Shown piece after piece: positions 5,322 through 12,567 of a stretch of DNA of 17,531 nucleotides; positions within the stretch are counted from its first letter, which is position 1; each line of letters begins with the position of its first letter. The notes beneath the pieces were generated by a model. The model worked only from the letters and a program-made list of their open reading frames with translations. It ran no database searches and had not been told where the DNA came from. Source of the stretch: an uncultured Sutterella sp. Its GTDB lineage: Bacteria; Pseudomonadota; Gammaproteobacteria; Burkholderiales; Burkholderiaceae_F. The stretch is from assembly GCA_900770335.1 (NCBI GenBank), contig CAAGKD010000053.1:1-17531 (forward strand). The letters run 5' to 3'. Both the position numbers and the translations under genes were made by a program.

Positions 5322-7058
5322 ATGCCGAGGACTCCTGCCATGCTCTTCTACGAGGACGAAACGATTCCCGCGCGCGACGATGCCGCGGGCCCGCCGCGGC
5401 GGGACGTCTACGGCGGGGACCTGCCCGAGCGGCTGCGCGGGATGCTCGCCCTGGGCGAGGCGCACCGCCCCGAGGGGCCCGCGGCGGTCTTCCGGCTGCA
5501 GGCCGAGTTCATGGCGGGCTGGGAGTGCGAGGAGGACCGGGACGCCTGGTTCTCCGCCTGGTGCCCGGTCTACACGATGATGTCGGGCCCGCAGCTGCTC
5601 TCTTACTTCGCCTGGCGCACGCGGTTGCTGCGCGGGGAGCTTCTGCCCCCCGAGGGGACGCCCGCGACGCCGCTCTCCGCTCGCAGGCTCGGTCCGGCGG
5701 CCTTCGCCTGCCTTTACGTCACGGAGCTCCTCAACGGCGCCGGTGCGGACTCGCCCCTCGACGCCTGGCGCAGGATCTCGGACTTCTGGGAGCGCTGGAG
5801 GCGGCATGACTTTTCGCTTGACCGCTTCGCGCCGCAGTGGCTTGACGACCTCGTCGTCTGGGCCGGGCTCGACCGGTCGCTTCTGAGGCGGCGCGCCCCG
5901 GGGCGGATCTCGCCCGAAACCGCGCGCGTTGCGGCCGTCGCGCAGACGCTCGCCGCCGGGGAGGCCTCGCCCGGGGAGCTCCTCGCGAGCGAAGCCTTCG
6001 TCACCGACCTCTTCGCGGTCATTGACGGGCGCTCTGCCTACCACCCGGAGCGCTCCGTCTTCTGGGCCGGGCGCGAGGGGCAGATCCGGCGGCTTGCCGC
6101 GGAGAGCTTTCTCGCGCTGCGCGCGGGCGCCGTTCCGGGGCTCGCCGTCGACGCCTGGATCGGCGTCTGGCTCCGCCACTACCCCGAGAGGCTCTTCAAG
6201 GGCACGGTCTTTGACTTCTCCCGGGGGCCGGCTGAGGCGCTGCGGGCGCTCTCTCCGAGCGAACGGTGGGTGTGCCGCGACCACGCCTGGAGTCTCGAGG
6301 AGTTCCGCCCCGGCCGGGGCGTCATCAACGAGGCGACGCAGCTTCTGCGCATCGTCGAGGCCGAGCTCAGGCGCCGGCACGGCATGAAGCGGGCGCTCCA
6401 GACGAAGGACCCAACGCCCGGGCAGGCCCTCACCGCGCTCGTTCGGGGAATTTTGGACAAGCGCGACGCCGCCCGCCGAGCCGCGGCCAATCCCGCGCGG
6501 AGGCTTGACTTCAGCCGGCTCGACGGCATCCGCGCCGACGCGCTCGAGACCCAGGAGCGGCTCATCGTGCCCGGCTCGGAGAACGACACCGGAGAACTGG
6601 AGGCGTCTGAAATTCTGAGGGCGGATGCCTCGCCCTCGGCGCCCTCCGCTCCCTCCTCGCCTTCCTCGCCGATTTCGCCGACCGAGCCGCAGCCCGTTCA
6701 GAAGTCCGTTGAGCAGCCCGTTCCGGGAGTCGGTCCGGAGCCGGTCGGTCCGGCGCCGAAGGGGCCTTCCTTCGGAGCGCTCTGCGCCGCCGCGCCCTCT
6801 CCAGATCCTGACGCCGGGGGGGACGATCTTTCCGCGGAGGACCGCGCTGTCCTCGGCCGACTCCTTGCGGGCGAATCCGTCGCCGCGGGCCTTCCTGGCG
6901 GGGACTCGCCGGAGATCTTCGCCGACCGCGTGAACGGACTGCTCTTCGAGCGGATCGGGGACGCGGTCCTTGAGTGCGGCGCCGGCGCATCGAGCGGGCT
7001 CTCGGTGATCGAGGACTACCGAGAGGATCTTGAGATGATCCTAAAGGGGCGCACCTGA
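5322..7058 (+). CDS. TerB_N and TerB_C domain protein, first gene of the ATPase/helicase cluster
   Basis: A 578-residue soluble protein. Residues about 50-250 match the TerB N-terminal domain pattern: FRLQAEFMAGWE (57-68), then PVYTMMSGPQLLSYFAWRTRLLRGE (82-106), corresponding to the family's P-x-Y-x-x-M-x-x-x-Q-L-x-x-Y-F-x-W-R-x-x-x-R-x-G, and ACLYVTELLNG (129-139) for its L-Y-x-x-E-L-x-N. FSRLDGIRADALETQERLIV (397-416) fits the linker segment usual in these proteins. A Pro/Ser/Glu-rich tether spans about 436-482. The last ~80 residues (DRVNGLLFERIGDAVLE at 535-551 onward) look like TerB_C. I see no central metal-binding TerB core. Such proteins occur in tellurite-resistance-associated (Ter) stress systems and are thought to scaffold DNA-processing complexes; the exact role is unknown. 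An in-frame ATG at 5340 with AGGA upstream is an alternative start. The ATPase gene follows after 66 bp. Confidence 0.82.
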   Translation: MPRTPAMLFYEDETIPARDDAAGPPRRDVYGGDLPERLRGMLALGEAHRPEGPAAVFRLQAEFMAGWECEEDRDAWFSAWCPVYTMMSGPQLLSYFAWRTRLLRGELLPPEGTPATPLSARRLGPAAFACLYVTELLNGAGADSPLDAWRRISDFWERWRRHDFSLDRFAPQWLDDLVVWAGLDRSLLRRRAPGRISPETARVAAVAQTLAAGEASPGELLASEAFVTDLFAVIDGRSAYHPERSVFWAGREGQIRRLAAESFLALRAGAVPGLAVDAWIGVWLRHYPERLFKGTVFDFSRGPAEALRALSPSERWVCRDHAWSLEEFRPGRGVINEATQLLRIVEAELRRRHGMKRALQTKDPTPGQALTALVRGILDKRDAARRAAANPARRLDFSRLDGIRADALETQERLIVPGSENDTGELEASEILRADASPSAPSAPSSPSSPISPTEPQPVQKSVEQPVPGVGPEPVGPAPKGPSFGALCAAAPSPDPDAGGDDLSAEDRAVLGRLLAGESVAAGLPGGDSPEIFADRVNGLLFERIGDAVLECGAGASSGLSVIEDYREDLEMILKGRT

Positions 7059-7068
7059 GGCCGGCGGA

Positions 7069-7077
7069 TGAGATAAT
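7069..7077 (+). promoter_or_regulatory. candidate extended -10 promoter inside the TerB cluster
   Basis: TGAGATAAT (TG-N-GATAAT) lies in the 66-bp gap before the ATPase gene, about 48 bp from its start codon. There is no recognisable -35, but extended -10 promoters do not require one. It could give the ATPase and helicase their own transcript. Confidence 0.35.
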
Positions 7078-7124
7078 TGCGGCTTGCCGACACAATCTCC
7101 TGAACCACTCGTCCCGGCGGAATC

Positions 7125-8465
7125 ATGACAGAGCAACGCATCCCGAAGCGCATCGCGCGCACCGTTCTCAACGCCCTCAAGGGCGGCGTCGTCCCAAGGA
7201 TCGGACTGCCCTGGATCGCCGTCGGCCGCAAGGCCGAGATCGGGGCGCTCCTCTCGGACGTCGACGCCGTCGCTGACGGAGGCGCGGCCTTTCGCTTCGT
7301 TACGGGCCGCTACGGCAGCGGCAAGAGCTTTCTCCTGCAGACGATCCGCGCGCACGCGATGGACCGCGGGTTCGTCGTTGCCGACGCGGACCTCTCGCCC
7401 GAGCGGCGCCTGCAGGGCGCGAAGGGGCAGGGGCTCGCGACCTACCGCGAGCTCATGCAGAACCTCGCCACGCGCACGATGCCCGAGGGGGGCGCCCTCG
7501 CGCTCATCCTCGAGCGCTGGATGGCCGCCGTGCGGGCGGACCTCGCGGGCCGCGGCGTCGATCCTGCGGATCCCGCGTACATGACCTCGGCCGAGGCCGC
7601 GATCCGCGCTCAGATCGCCGCCCTGGGCGAGGTCGTGCACGGGTTCGAGGTGAGCGCGCTCCTCGTGCGGTACTTCCGCGCCCTCGTCGAGGGCGACGAC
7701 GAGGCCCGCTCGGCCGTGATCCGGTGGCTTCGGGGCGAGTTCGCCACGCGCGCCGAGGCGAAGGCCGCGCTCGGCGTGAGCCTCATCGTCACGGACGACA
7801 ACTGGTACGACTTTATCAAGATCCTCGCGCTCCTCCTCAAGGGCGCGGGCTACGCGGGCCTCATCGTCCTCATCGACGAGCTCGTCAACCTCTACAAGAT
7901 TCCGAACGCCGTCTCGCGCCAGTACAACTACGAGAAGATCCTCACGATCTACAACGACGTGCTGCAGGGCCGCGCGCGACACCTCGGCTTCATCCTGGGC
8001 GGCACGCCCCAGGCGATCGAGGACCCGCGCCGGGGGCTCTACAGCTACGAGGCCCTTCGGAGCCGCCTCGCCTCGGGGCGCTTCTCGGGCGAGGGGCGGC
8101 GCGACATGCTCTCGCCCGTGATCCGACTCGAGCCCCTGACGCCCGAGGAGCTTCTCGTGCTCATCGAGCGGCTTGCGCGCATGCACGCTGAGCTTCACGG
8201 CGGCCCCGTGCGCACGAGCGAGCGCGACCTCGCGAAGTTCCTCGAGATCGAGTTCGACCGCGAGGGCGCGCAGAGCCGCATGACGCCGCGCGAGATCATC
8301 CGCGACTTCATCGAGGCCCTGGACATCCTGCTCCAGAACCCCGGACTCACGCCCGAGGCGCTCTTTCAGACCGAGGACTGGGTCGTGAAGGACGACGCTG
8401 CGGATCCGGGGGCGGACGCGACGGGCGATTCGGGCGAGCGCAGCTTCGCCGAGTTCACGCTTTGA
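7125..8465 (+). CDS. brxD: BrxD-like P-loop ATPase (DUF2791 family)
   Basis: A 446-residue AAA-like ATPase of the family that supplies BrxD in type 2 BREX systems. Walker A is GRYGSGKS at residues 61-68, preceded by the strand FRFVT; Walker B is LIVLIDEL at 246-253; a sensor-1-like strand FILGGTP lies at 289-295. KGQGLATYRELMQNLATR (100-117) and YNYEKILTIYNDVLQG (267-282) are characteristic of DUF2791. The C-terminus contains MTPREIIRDFIEALDIL (386-402), the typical helical lid, then a short acidic tail. Both nucleotide-binding motifs are intact, so it is probably an active ATPase. BrxD and BrxHI are adjacent in BREX type 2; here the helicase follows after 52 bp, supporting a joint function such as ATP-dependent loading or remodelling on DNA. 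No BREX core protein is encoded in the window. The start is the first ATG after a GGCGGA ribosome-binding site. Confidence 0.87.
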   Translation: MTEQRIPKRIARTVLNALKGGVVPRIGLPWIAVGRKAEIGALLSDVDAVADGGAAFRFVTGRYGSGKSFLLQTIRAHAMDRGFVVADADLSPERRLQGAKGQGLATYRELMQNLATRTMPEGGALALILERWMAAVRADLAGRGVDPADPAYMTSAEAAIRAQIAALGEVVHGFEVSALLVRYFRALVEGDDEARSAVIRWLRGEFATRAEAKAALGVSLIVTDDNWYDFIKILALLLKGAGYAGLIVLIDELVNLYKIPNAVSRQYNYEKILTIYNDVLQGRARHLGFILGGTPQAIEDPRRGLYSYEALRSRLASGRFSGEGRRDMLSPVIRLEPLTPEELLVLIERLARMHAELHGGPVRTSERDLAKFLEIEFDREGAQSRMTPREIIRDFIEALDILLQNPGLTPEALFQTEDWVVKDDAADPGADATGDSGERSFAEFTL

Positions 8466-8474
8466 GCGCCCTGA

Positions 8475-8489
8475 GGACGCTGAGCGTCC
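8475..8489 (+). other. short hairpin between ATPase and helicase genes
   Basis: GGACGC (8475-8480) pairs with GCGTCC (8484-8489) around a TGA loop, 9 bp after the ATPase stop. It may tune relative expression of the helicase; too short and without T-run to call a terminator. Confidence 0.3.
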
Positions 8490-8517
8490 GAAAGCCTTCT
8501 CTCCGAGAGCTCCTCCC

Positions 8518-10899
8518 ATGAGCGACGTCTTCAGCCGCTACGCCCCCTTCATCCAGGACTACGTCTGGCGCAGCCGCTGGGAGCGCCTGCGCGGCATCCA
8601 GGTCGCCGCGGGCGAGGCGATCTTCAACACGGACGCGCACGTTCTGCTCACGGCCTCGACGGCCTCCGGGAAGACCGAGGCGGCGTTCTTTCCCATCCTA
8701 ACGGAGCTTTTCGAGCGCCCCTCGACGAGCGTCGGGGCGCTTTACGTCGCGCCCCTCAAGGCGCTCATCAACGATCAGTTCGGGCGGTTGACCGAGCTCT
8801 GCGAGGAGGCGGGGATCCCCGTCTGGGCCTGGCACGGGGATGTCTCGCAGTCGAGAAAGGCGAAGCTCGTCAAGCACCCCTCGGGGATCCTGCAGATCAC
8901 GCCCGAGTCGCTCGAGGCGCTCCTTTTGAGAAAGCACGCCGCGATTCCGTCGCTCTTCGGGGACCTGCGCTACGTCGTCATCGACGAGATCCACTCGCTC
9001 ATGCGCGGCGACCGGGGGCTGCAGACGATGTGCCTCATCGAGCGGCTCTCGCGCCTCGCCGGGGTCGATCCCCGGCGCATCGGACTCTCCGCGACGATCG
9101 GCGATCCGGCGGCGGCCGCGGAGTTCCTGCGCGGGGGCTCGCGCCGGCGGGCGATCGTGCCGAAGGTCGCGCCCGTTCCGGTGAAGTGGCGCCTCTCGAT
9201 GGCGCACTTCTTCATCGAAGGGGGGCCTTCGGGCAAGTACGGCCACATTCCGGGGCCGCCCCTTCCCGAGGTGGAAACGATCGATGAGGAGCAGCCTGCG
9301 TTCGGACCGGGCGTCGAGGACGCACCCGCCCCGGCCTCGGACGCAGCGCCCGCAGGGGCCGATCCGGGCATGGCCTACGTCTTCGAGCACACGCGCGACC
9401 GCAAGTGCCTGGTCTTTTCGAACTCCCGCGAGGAGTGCGAGGCGGTGACGTCGACCCTGCGCGAGTACTGCGACCGCAGGCATGAGCCCGACCGCTTCCT
9501 CATCCATCACGGCAACCTCTCGAGCGCCATCCGCGAGGACGCCGAAAGCGCCATGCGCGACGAGGAGTCGCTTCTGACGACCTGCACGACGGCCACGCTT
9601 GAGCTCGGCATCGACATCGGGCGGCTCGAGCGGGCGTTCCAGCTCGACGCCCCCTTCACCGTGTCGGGGTTCCTGCAGCGCCTGGGACGCACGGGCCGGC
9701 GCGGGGCGCCTTCGGAGATGTGGTTCGTGATCCGCGAGGACGAGCCCGAGCCCCGGGCGCCCCAGGTGGAGACCGTGCCCTGGAAGCTCCTGCAGGCGAT
9801 CGCGCTCGTCGAGTGCTATCGCGCGGAGCGCTGGGTGGAGCCGCCGCGCCTCGGGCGACTGCCCTTCAGCCTTCTTTACCACCAGACGATGACGACCCTG
9901 GCGGGCGAGGGCGAGCTCACGCCTGCGGAGCTCGCGCGTCGCGTGCTCGGGCTCTCGCCCTTCCGGCGGATCACGGCCGAGGACTATCGCACGCTCCTGC
10001 TCCATCTCCTTGAGACCGACCAGATCGAGCGCACCGAGCGAGGCGGCCTCATCACGGGGCTCGCCGGCGAAAGGCGCCTCGCGAGCTTTCGCTTCTACGC
10101 GGTCTTCCAGGAGAACGAGGAGTTCGCCGTGCGCTGCGCCTCGCAGGAGCTCGGCACGATCGTGCGGCCGCCGCCCGCGGGCGAGAAGGTCGCGATCGCG
10201 GGCCGGGTGTGGCTCGTCGAGGAGGTGGACGTGAGCCGCCACGTCGTCTGGGTCGCGAGAATCGAGGGCAAGGTCCCCGCGTTCTTCGGGCTCTGCCCGG
10301 GCGACATCCACACGCACGTGCTCGAGCGCATGTGCGCGACGCTTCGGAGCGACGAGGACTATCCGTACCTGCTCGACAGCGCCAGGAGGCGCCTCGCCGA
10401 GGCCCGTGCGGCCGCGCGCCGGGGGTTCCTCGACCGCTCGCCCCTCGTGCCCGCGGGGGACGGCTCCTGGCACCTGCTCCCGTGGCTCGGCACCTACGCC
10501 TTCATCGCGCTCGAGCGCCTCCTGCGCCTCGTGTGCGCCCGTGAGATCGGCCTTGAGGCGCTTGACCCTTCGCGCCCCTACTTCATGCGCATCCGGATGC
10601 GCGCGGACGCGCCGACCTTCTTTCGCGCCCTGGCGAACGCCCTGCCGGCGCTCGACGACCCCATGCGGCTTCTCTACCCCGGCGAGAACCCGGTCTTCGA
10701 GAAGTACGACGCGCTGCTGCCCCCGGAGCTTGTGCGCAAGGGCTTCGCGCTCGGCGTGCTCGGCGTCGACGAGCTTCGCGAGCGGATCCTCGGCTGGACG
10801 GCGAACGCCGCCGCGCGGCCGGCGGAAAGGCTCGAGAGCGCGGCGAAGGGACGGCTCCCGCAGGGGGGAGCGGCTCGGCCTGACCGTCCGATCGGCTGA
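8518..10899 (+). CDS. brxHI: BrxHI/Lhr-like superfamily II DNA helicase
   Basis: A 793-residue DEAD/DEAH-type helicase. RecA domain 1: motif I LLTASTASGKTEAAF (43-57), Ia VAPLKALIND (78-87), Ib ITPESLEALL (127-136), motif II DEIH (156-159), motif III LSATIG (190-195). RecA domain 2: LVFSNSREECE (298-308), HHGNLSS (330-336), motif V TATLELGIDIG (358-368), motif VI FLQRLGRTGRRG (385-396). Order and sequence are those of the Lhr/YprA-like group to which BrxHI belongs. Between the RecA domains is an Ala/Pro/acidic insert (about 245-285). A long C-terminal region (about 430-790), including NPVFEKYDALLP near 705-716, resembles the Lhr-type winged-helix and accessory domains. I see no nuclease motif. 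All catalytic motifs are intact. It is the last gene of the TerB-BrxD-BrxHI cluster and presumably translocates on DNA for it. The final ~25 residues are low complexity. Confidence 0.9.
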   Translation: MSDVFSRYAPFIQDYVWRSRWERLRGIQVAAGEAIFNTDAHVLLTASTASGKTEAAFFPILTELFERPSTSVGALYVAPLKALINDQFGRLTELCEEAGIPVWAWHGDVSQSRKAKLVKHPSGILQITPESLEALLLRKHAAIPSLFGDLRYVVIDEIHSLMRGDRGLQTMCLIERLSRLAGVDPRRIGLSATIGDPAAAAEFLRGGSRRRAIVPKVAPVPVKWRLSMAHFFIEGGPSGKYGHIPGPPLPEVETIDEEQPAFGPGVEDAPAPASDAAPAGADPGMAYVFEHTRDRKCLVFSNSREECEAVTSTLREYCDRRHEPDRFLIHHGNLSSAIREDAESAMRDEESLLTTCTTATLELGIDIGRLERAFQLDAPFTVSGFLQRLGRTGRRGAPSEMWFVIREDEPEPRAPQVETVPWKLLQAIALVECYRAERWVEPPRLGRLPFSLLYHQTMTTLAGEGELTPAELARRVLGLSPFRRITAEDYRTLLLHLLETDQIERTERGGLITGLAGERRLASFRFYAVFQENEEFAVRCASQELGTIVRPPPAGEKVAIAGRVWLVEEVDVSRHVVWVARIEGKVPAFFGLCPGDIHTHVLERMCATLRSDEDYPYLLDSARRRLAEARAAARRGFLDRSPLVPAGDGSWHLLPWLGTYAFIALERLLRLVCAREIGLEALDPSRPYFMRIRMRADAPTFFRALANALPALDDPMRLLYPGENPVFEKYDALLPPELVRKGFALGVLGVDELRERILGWTANAAARPAERLESAAKGRLPQGGAARPDRPIG

Positions 10900-10956
10900 C
10901 CGGCAATGATGGTTATTCCTCAGGCCGCAGGCCCCGTTCCTGGATCATGATCTGGT

Positions 10957-10993
10957 CTTGCGGCGCCTCTGGCGGCTGGAGGCGCCGCGCAAG
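10957..10993 (+). terminator. hairpin after the helicase gene, candidate terminator
   Basis: CTTGC-GGCGCCTC (10957-10969) pairs with GAGGCGCC-GC-GCAAG (10979-10993) with a small two-base bulge around a nine-base loop, 57 bp beyond the helicase stop and ~50 bp before the amidohydrolase start. No T-run follows. It could separate the defence-like cluster from the amidohydrolase or be a leader structure of the latter. Confidence 0.4.
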
Positions 10994-11034
10994 CCACCAG
11001 GAAATCAGAGAGAACAGAGCCACCGGAAGAGAGA

Positions 11035-11040
11035 GGGAGG
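11035..11040 (+). promoter_or_regulatory. ribosome-binding site fixing the amidohydrolase start
   Basis: GGGAGG five bases before the ATG at 11046. It favours that start over in-frame ATG codons up to 10947, which would add residues lying in the hairpin region. Confidence 0.7.
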
Positions 11041-11045
11041 CAGCC

Positions 11046-12455
11046 ATGTGGGACAGAATTCTGCGCAGAGCGCGCGTCGTTGATCCGAAGAACGGCCTTG
11101 ACGGCGTCGCGGACATCGCGATCGAGTCGGGGCGGATCGCCGCCGTCGGACCGGAGCTTCCGGGTGCGGCGGAATCGGAGGAGGACTGCTCGGGGCTCGT
11201 CGCGATGCCGGGCCTCATCGACGCGCACCTGCACCTGGGGAGCGTCTTCGGCTCGCCCTACGGGCAGCGCATGGCCGCGCTCGCGGGCGTGACGACGTGC
11301 CTTGACATGGCCGGCCCCTTCGAGGACATCCTCGAGAAGACCCCCGAGGCGGGCGCGGGCGTCAACGTCGCCTCCATTGAAGGGTTCTCCCCCAAGGCCG
11401 CCTTCGGCACGGATGAGCCCTCGCGCGCGCAGATCCGCGGCTGGATCGAGAGAACCGTCGAGGCGGGCTCGATCGGCGTGAAACTCATGGGCGGGCACTG
11501 GCCGGTGCCGCTCTCAACGTGCCGCGCGGTCGTGGAGGAGGCCAACGACCTCGGCGTCTACGTCGCCTGGCACGCGGGCTCGACGACCGCGGGCTCGAAC
11601 ATCCTGGGCATGCGCGAGGTCGTCGAGGCCGCCAGGGGCATGAAGCTGCACCTCGCCCACATCAACGCCTACTGCCGCGGACGCGTCAATCCCGTCGCCG
11701 ACGAGGCGCGCGAGGCGGCCGAGCTTCTCATCGCAAATCCCAACCTCTGGTGCGAGGGATACGTGAGCCCCCTGAACGGCACGATTCTCTCGTGCGACGA
11801 GGCGGGCCGCGTCACCGACCATGTGACGCAGACGTGCCTCGCGACCTACGGCCTGCCGCCCACGGCCGACGGCATCCGCGCCGCGATCCGGAAGGGGGTC
11901 CTTGAGGTCGTGCGCGACACGGGCGTCGTCTCGGACCTTCTCGGGGGCGCCGAGGGCCTCGCCCTCTGGGAGGCCATGGGCACGCGCACCGCGGGGAGCT
12001 TCCCGGTCAATCCGGCGCTCTCGCGGCTCATGCTCGCCCAGGCGCGGCGCCCCGACGGAACCTTCGTCGTCGACGCCATCTCGACGGACGGCGGGTGCAT
12101 TCCGAGAAACGTCCAGCTCTCGATCGGGCTCTCGCTCGTGCGGCTCGGCGCCCTCACGCTCGCCGAGTTCGTGCAGAAGACCTCGCTCAATCCGGCGCGC
12201 CACCTGCGGCTCTTCGACCGCGGGCACCTGACGCCGGGCGAAGCCGTCGCGGACGTGACGCTCTTTGACCTTGAGCGGCAGGCCGCGCGCGAGACGATCG
12301 TCGCGGGCCGCACGGTCGTGAAGGACGGCCGCATCCTCGGCTCGGGCGCGCAGTTCATCGCGCTCGAGGCGGGCCGCGCGGCGCTCGAAGGGAAGGGCTT
12401 CGCCGTCATCGCAACGCGCTTTGACGACGCCGAGCCCGAGCGTATCCGCATCTGA
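11046..12455 (+). CDS. amidohydrolase of the dihydroorotase/hydantoinase type
   Basis: A 469-residue metal-dependent amidohydrolase (TIM barrel flanked by a small beta-sandwich from the N- and C-termini). The binuclear metal site is complete by motif: HLH at 61-63 in GLIDAHLHLG, a candidate carboxylated Lys at 146 in GVKLMGGH, His176 in AWHAGS, His205 in LAHINA, and Asp348 in STDGG. The C-terminal LTPGEAVADVTLFDL (395-409) closes the sandwich as in hydantoinases, dihydroorotases and related deacetylases. It should hydrolyse a C-N bond in a cyclic amide or acylated amine; I cannot name the substrate. Cys residues and a 40-residue segment around 230-270 are not typical of PyrC or AllB, so it is likely another subgroup. 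It follows the helicase by 146 bp in the same direction, with a hairpin between, and converges with sotB. Confidence 0.85.
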   Translation: MWDRILRRARVVDPKNGLDGVADIAIESGRIAAVGPELPGAAESEEDCSGLVAMPGLIDAHLHLGSVFGSPYGQRMAALAGVTTCLDMAGPFEDILEKTPEAGAGVNVASIEGFSPKAAFGTDEPSRAQIRGWIERTVEAGSIGVKLMGGHWPVPLSTCRAVVEEANDLGVYVAWHAGSTTAGSNILGMREVVEAARGMKLHLAHINAYCRGRVNPVADEAREAAELLIANPNLWCEGYVSPLNGTILSCDEAGRVTDHVTQTCLATYGLPPTADGIRAAIRKGVLEVVRDTGVVSDLLGGAEGLALWEAMGTRTAGSFPVNPALSRLMLAQARRPDGTFVVDAISTDGGCIPRNVQLSIGLSLVRLGALTLAEFVQKTSLNPARHLRLFDRGHLTPGEAVADVTLFDLERQAARETIVAGRTVVKDGRILGSGAQFIALEAGRAALEGKGFAVIATRFDDAEPERIRI

Positions 12456-12471
12456 CCCGGTCCGAAGCAAT

Positions 12472-12492
12472 CCGACGCCGGGAGCGTCGGAA
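12472..12492 (+). terminator. first hairpin after the amidohydrolase
   Basis: TCCGACGC (12472-12479) and GCGTCGGA (12485-12492) form an 8-bp perfect stem with a five-base loop, 16 bp after the amidohydrolase stop. There is no T-run directly after it; a second stronger hairpin follows. Confidence 0.45.
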
Positions 12493-12499
12493 TGCGCGA

Positions 12500-12536
12500 A
12501 GGGCGGCGGCCGGTCTCTCCGGCGCGCCGCCCTTTC
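12500..12536. terminator. bidirectional terminator between convergent amidohydrolase and sotB
   Basis: AAGGGCGGCG (12500-12509) and CGCCGCCCTT (12526-12535) form a 10-bp perfect stem with an inner CCGG/CCGG pairing; TTT trails on the plus strand and a short TT on the minus strand. It sits in the 112-bp gap between two convergent genes, the expected place for a shared terminator. Confidence 0.65.
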
Positions 12537-12567
12537 GCGCAGTCAGCTCATCAGGCCTTCGGGAAGG

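Noticed and set aside
5103..6380. 425-codon minus-strand frame opposite the TerB gene; likewise 7041-8519 (-), 12421-13704 (+) and 11514-12470 (-)
   Set aside because: Shadow frames of high-GC coding sequence; the opposite strands carry recognisable proteins.
8698..10473. Very long open frame on the minus strand opposite the helicase gene (591 codons)
   Set aside because: Arg/Gly/Pro-rich translation typical of antisense frames in GC-rich genes; the plus strand has complete helicase motifs.
5322..10899. A complete type 2 BREX system
   Set aside because: Only the BrxD- and BrxHI-like genes are present; no PglX, PglW, PglY or PglZ gene is found between or beside them in the window.
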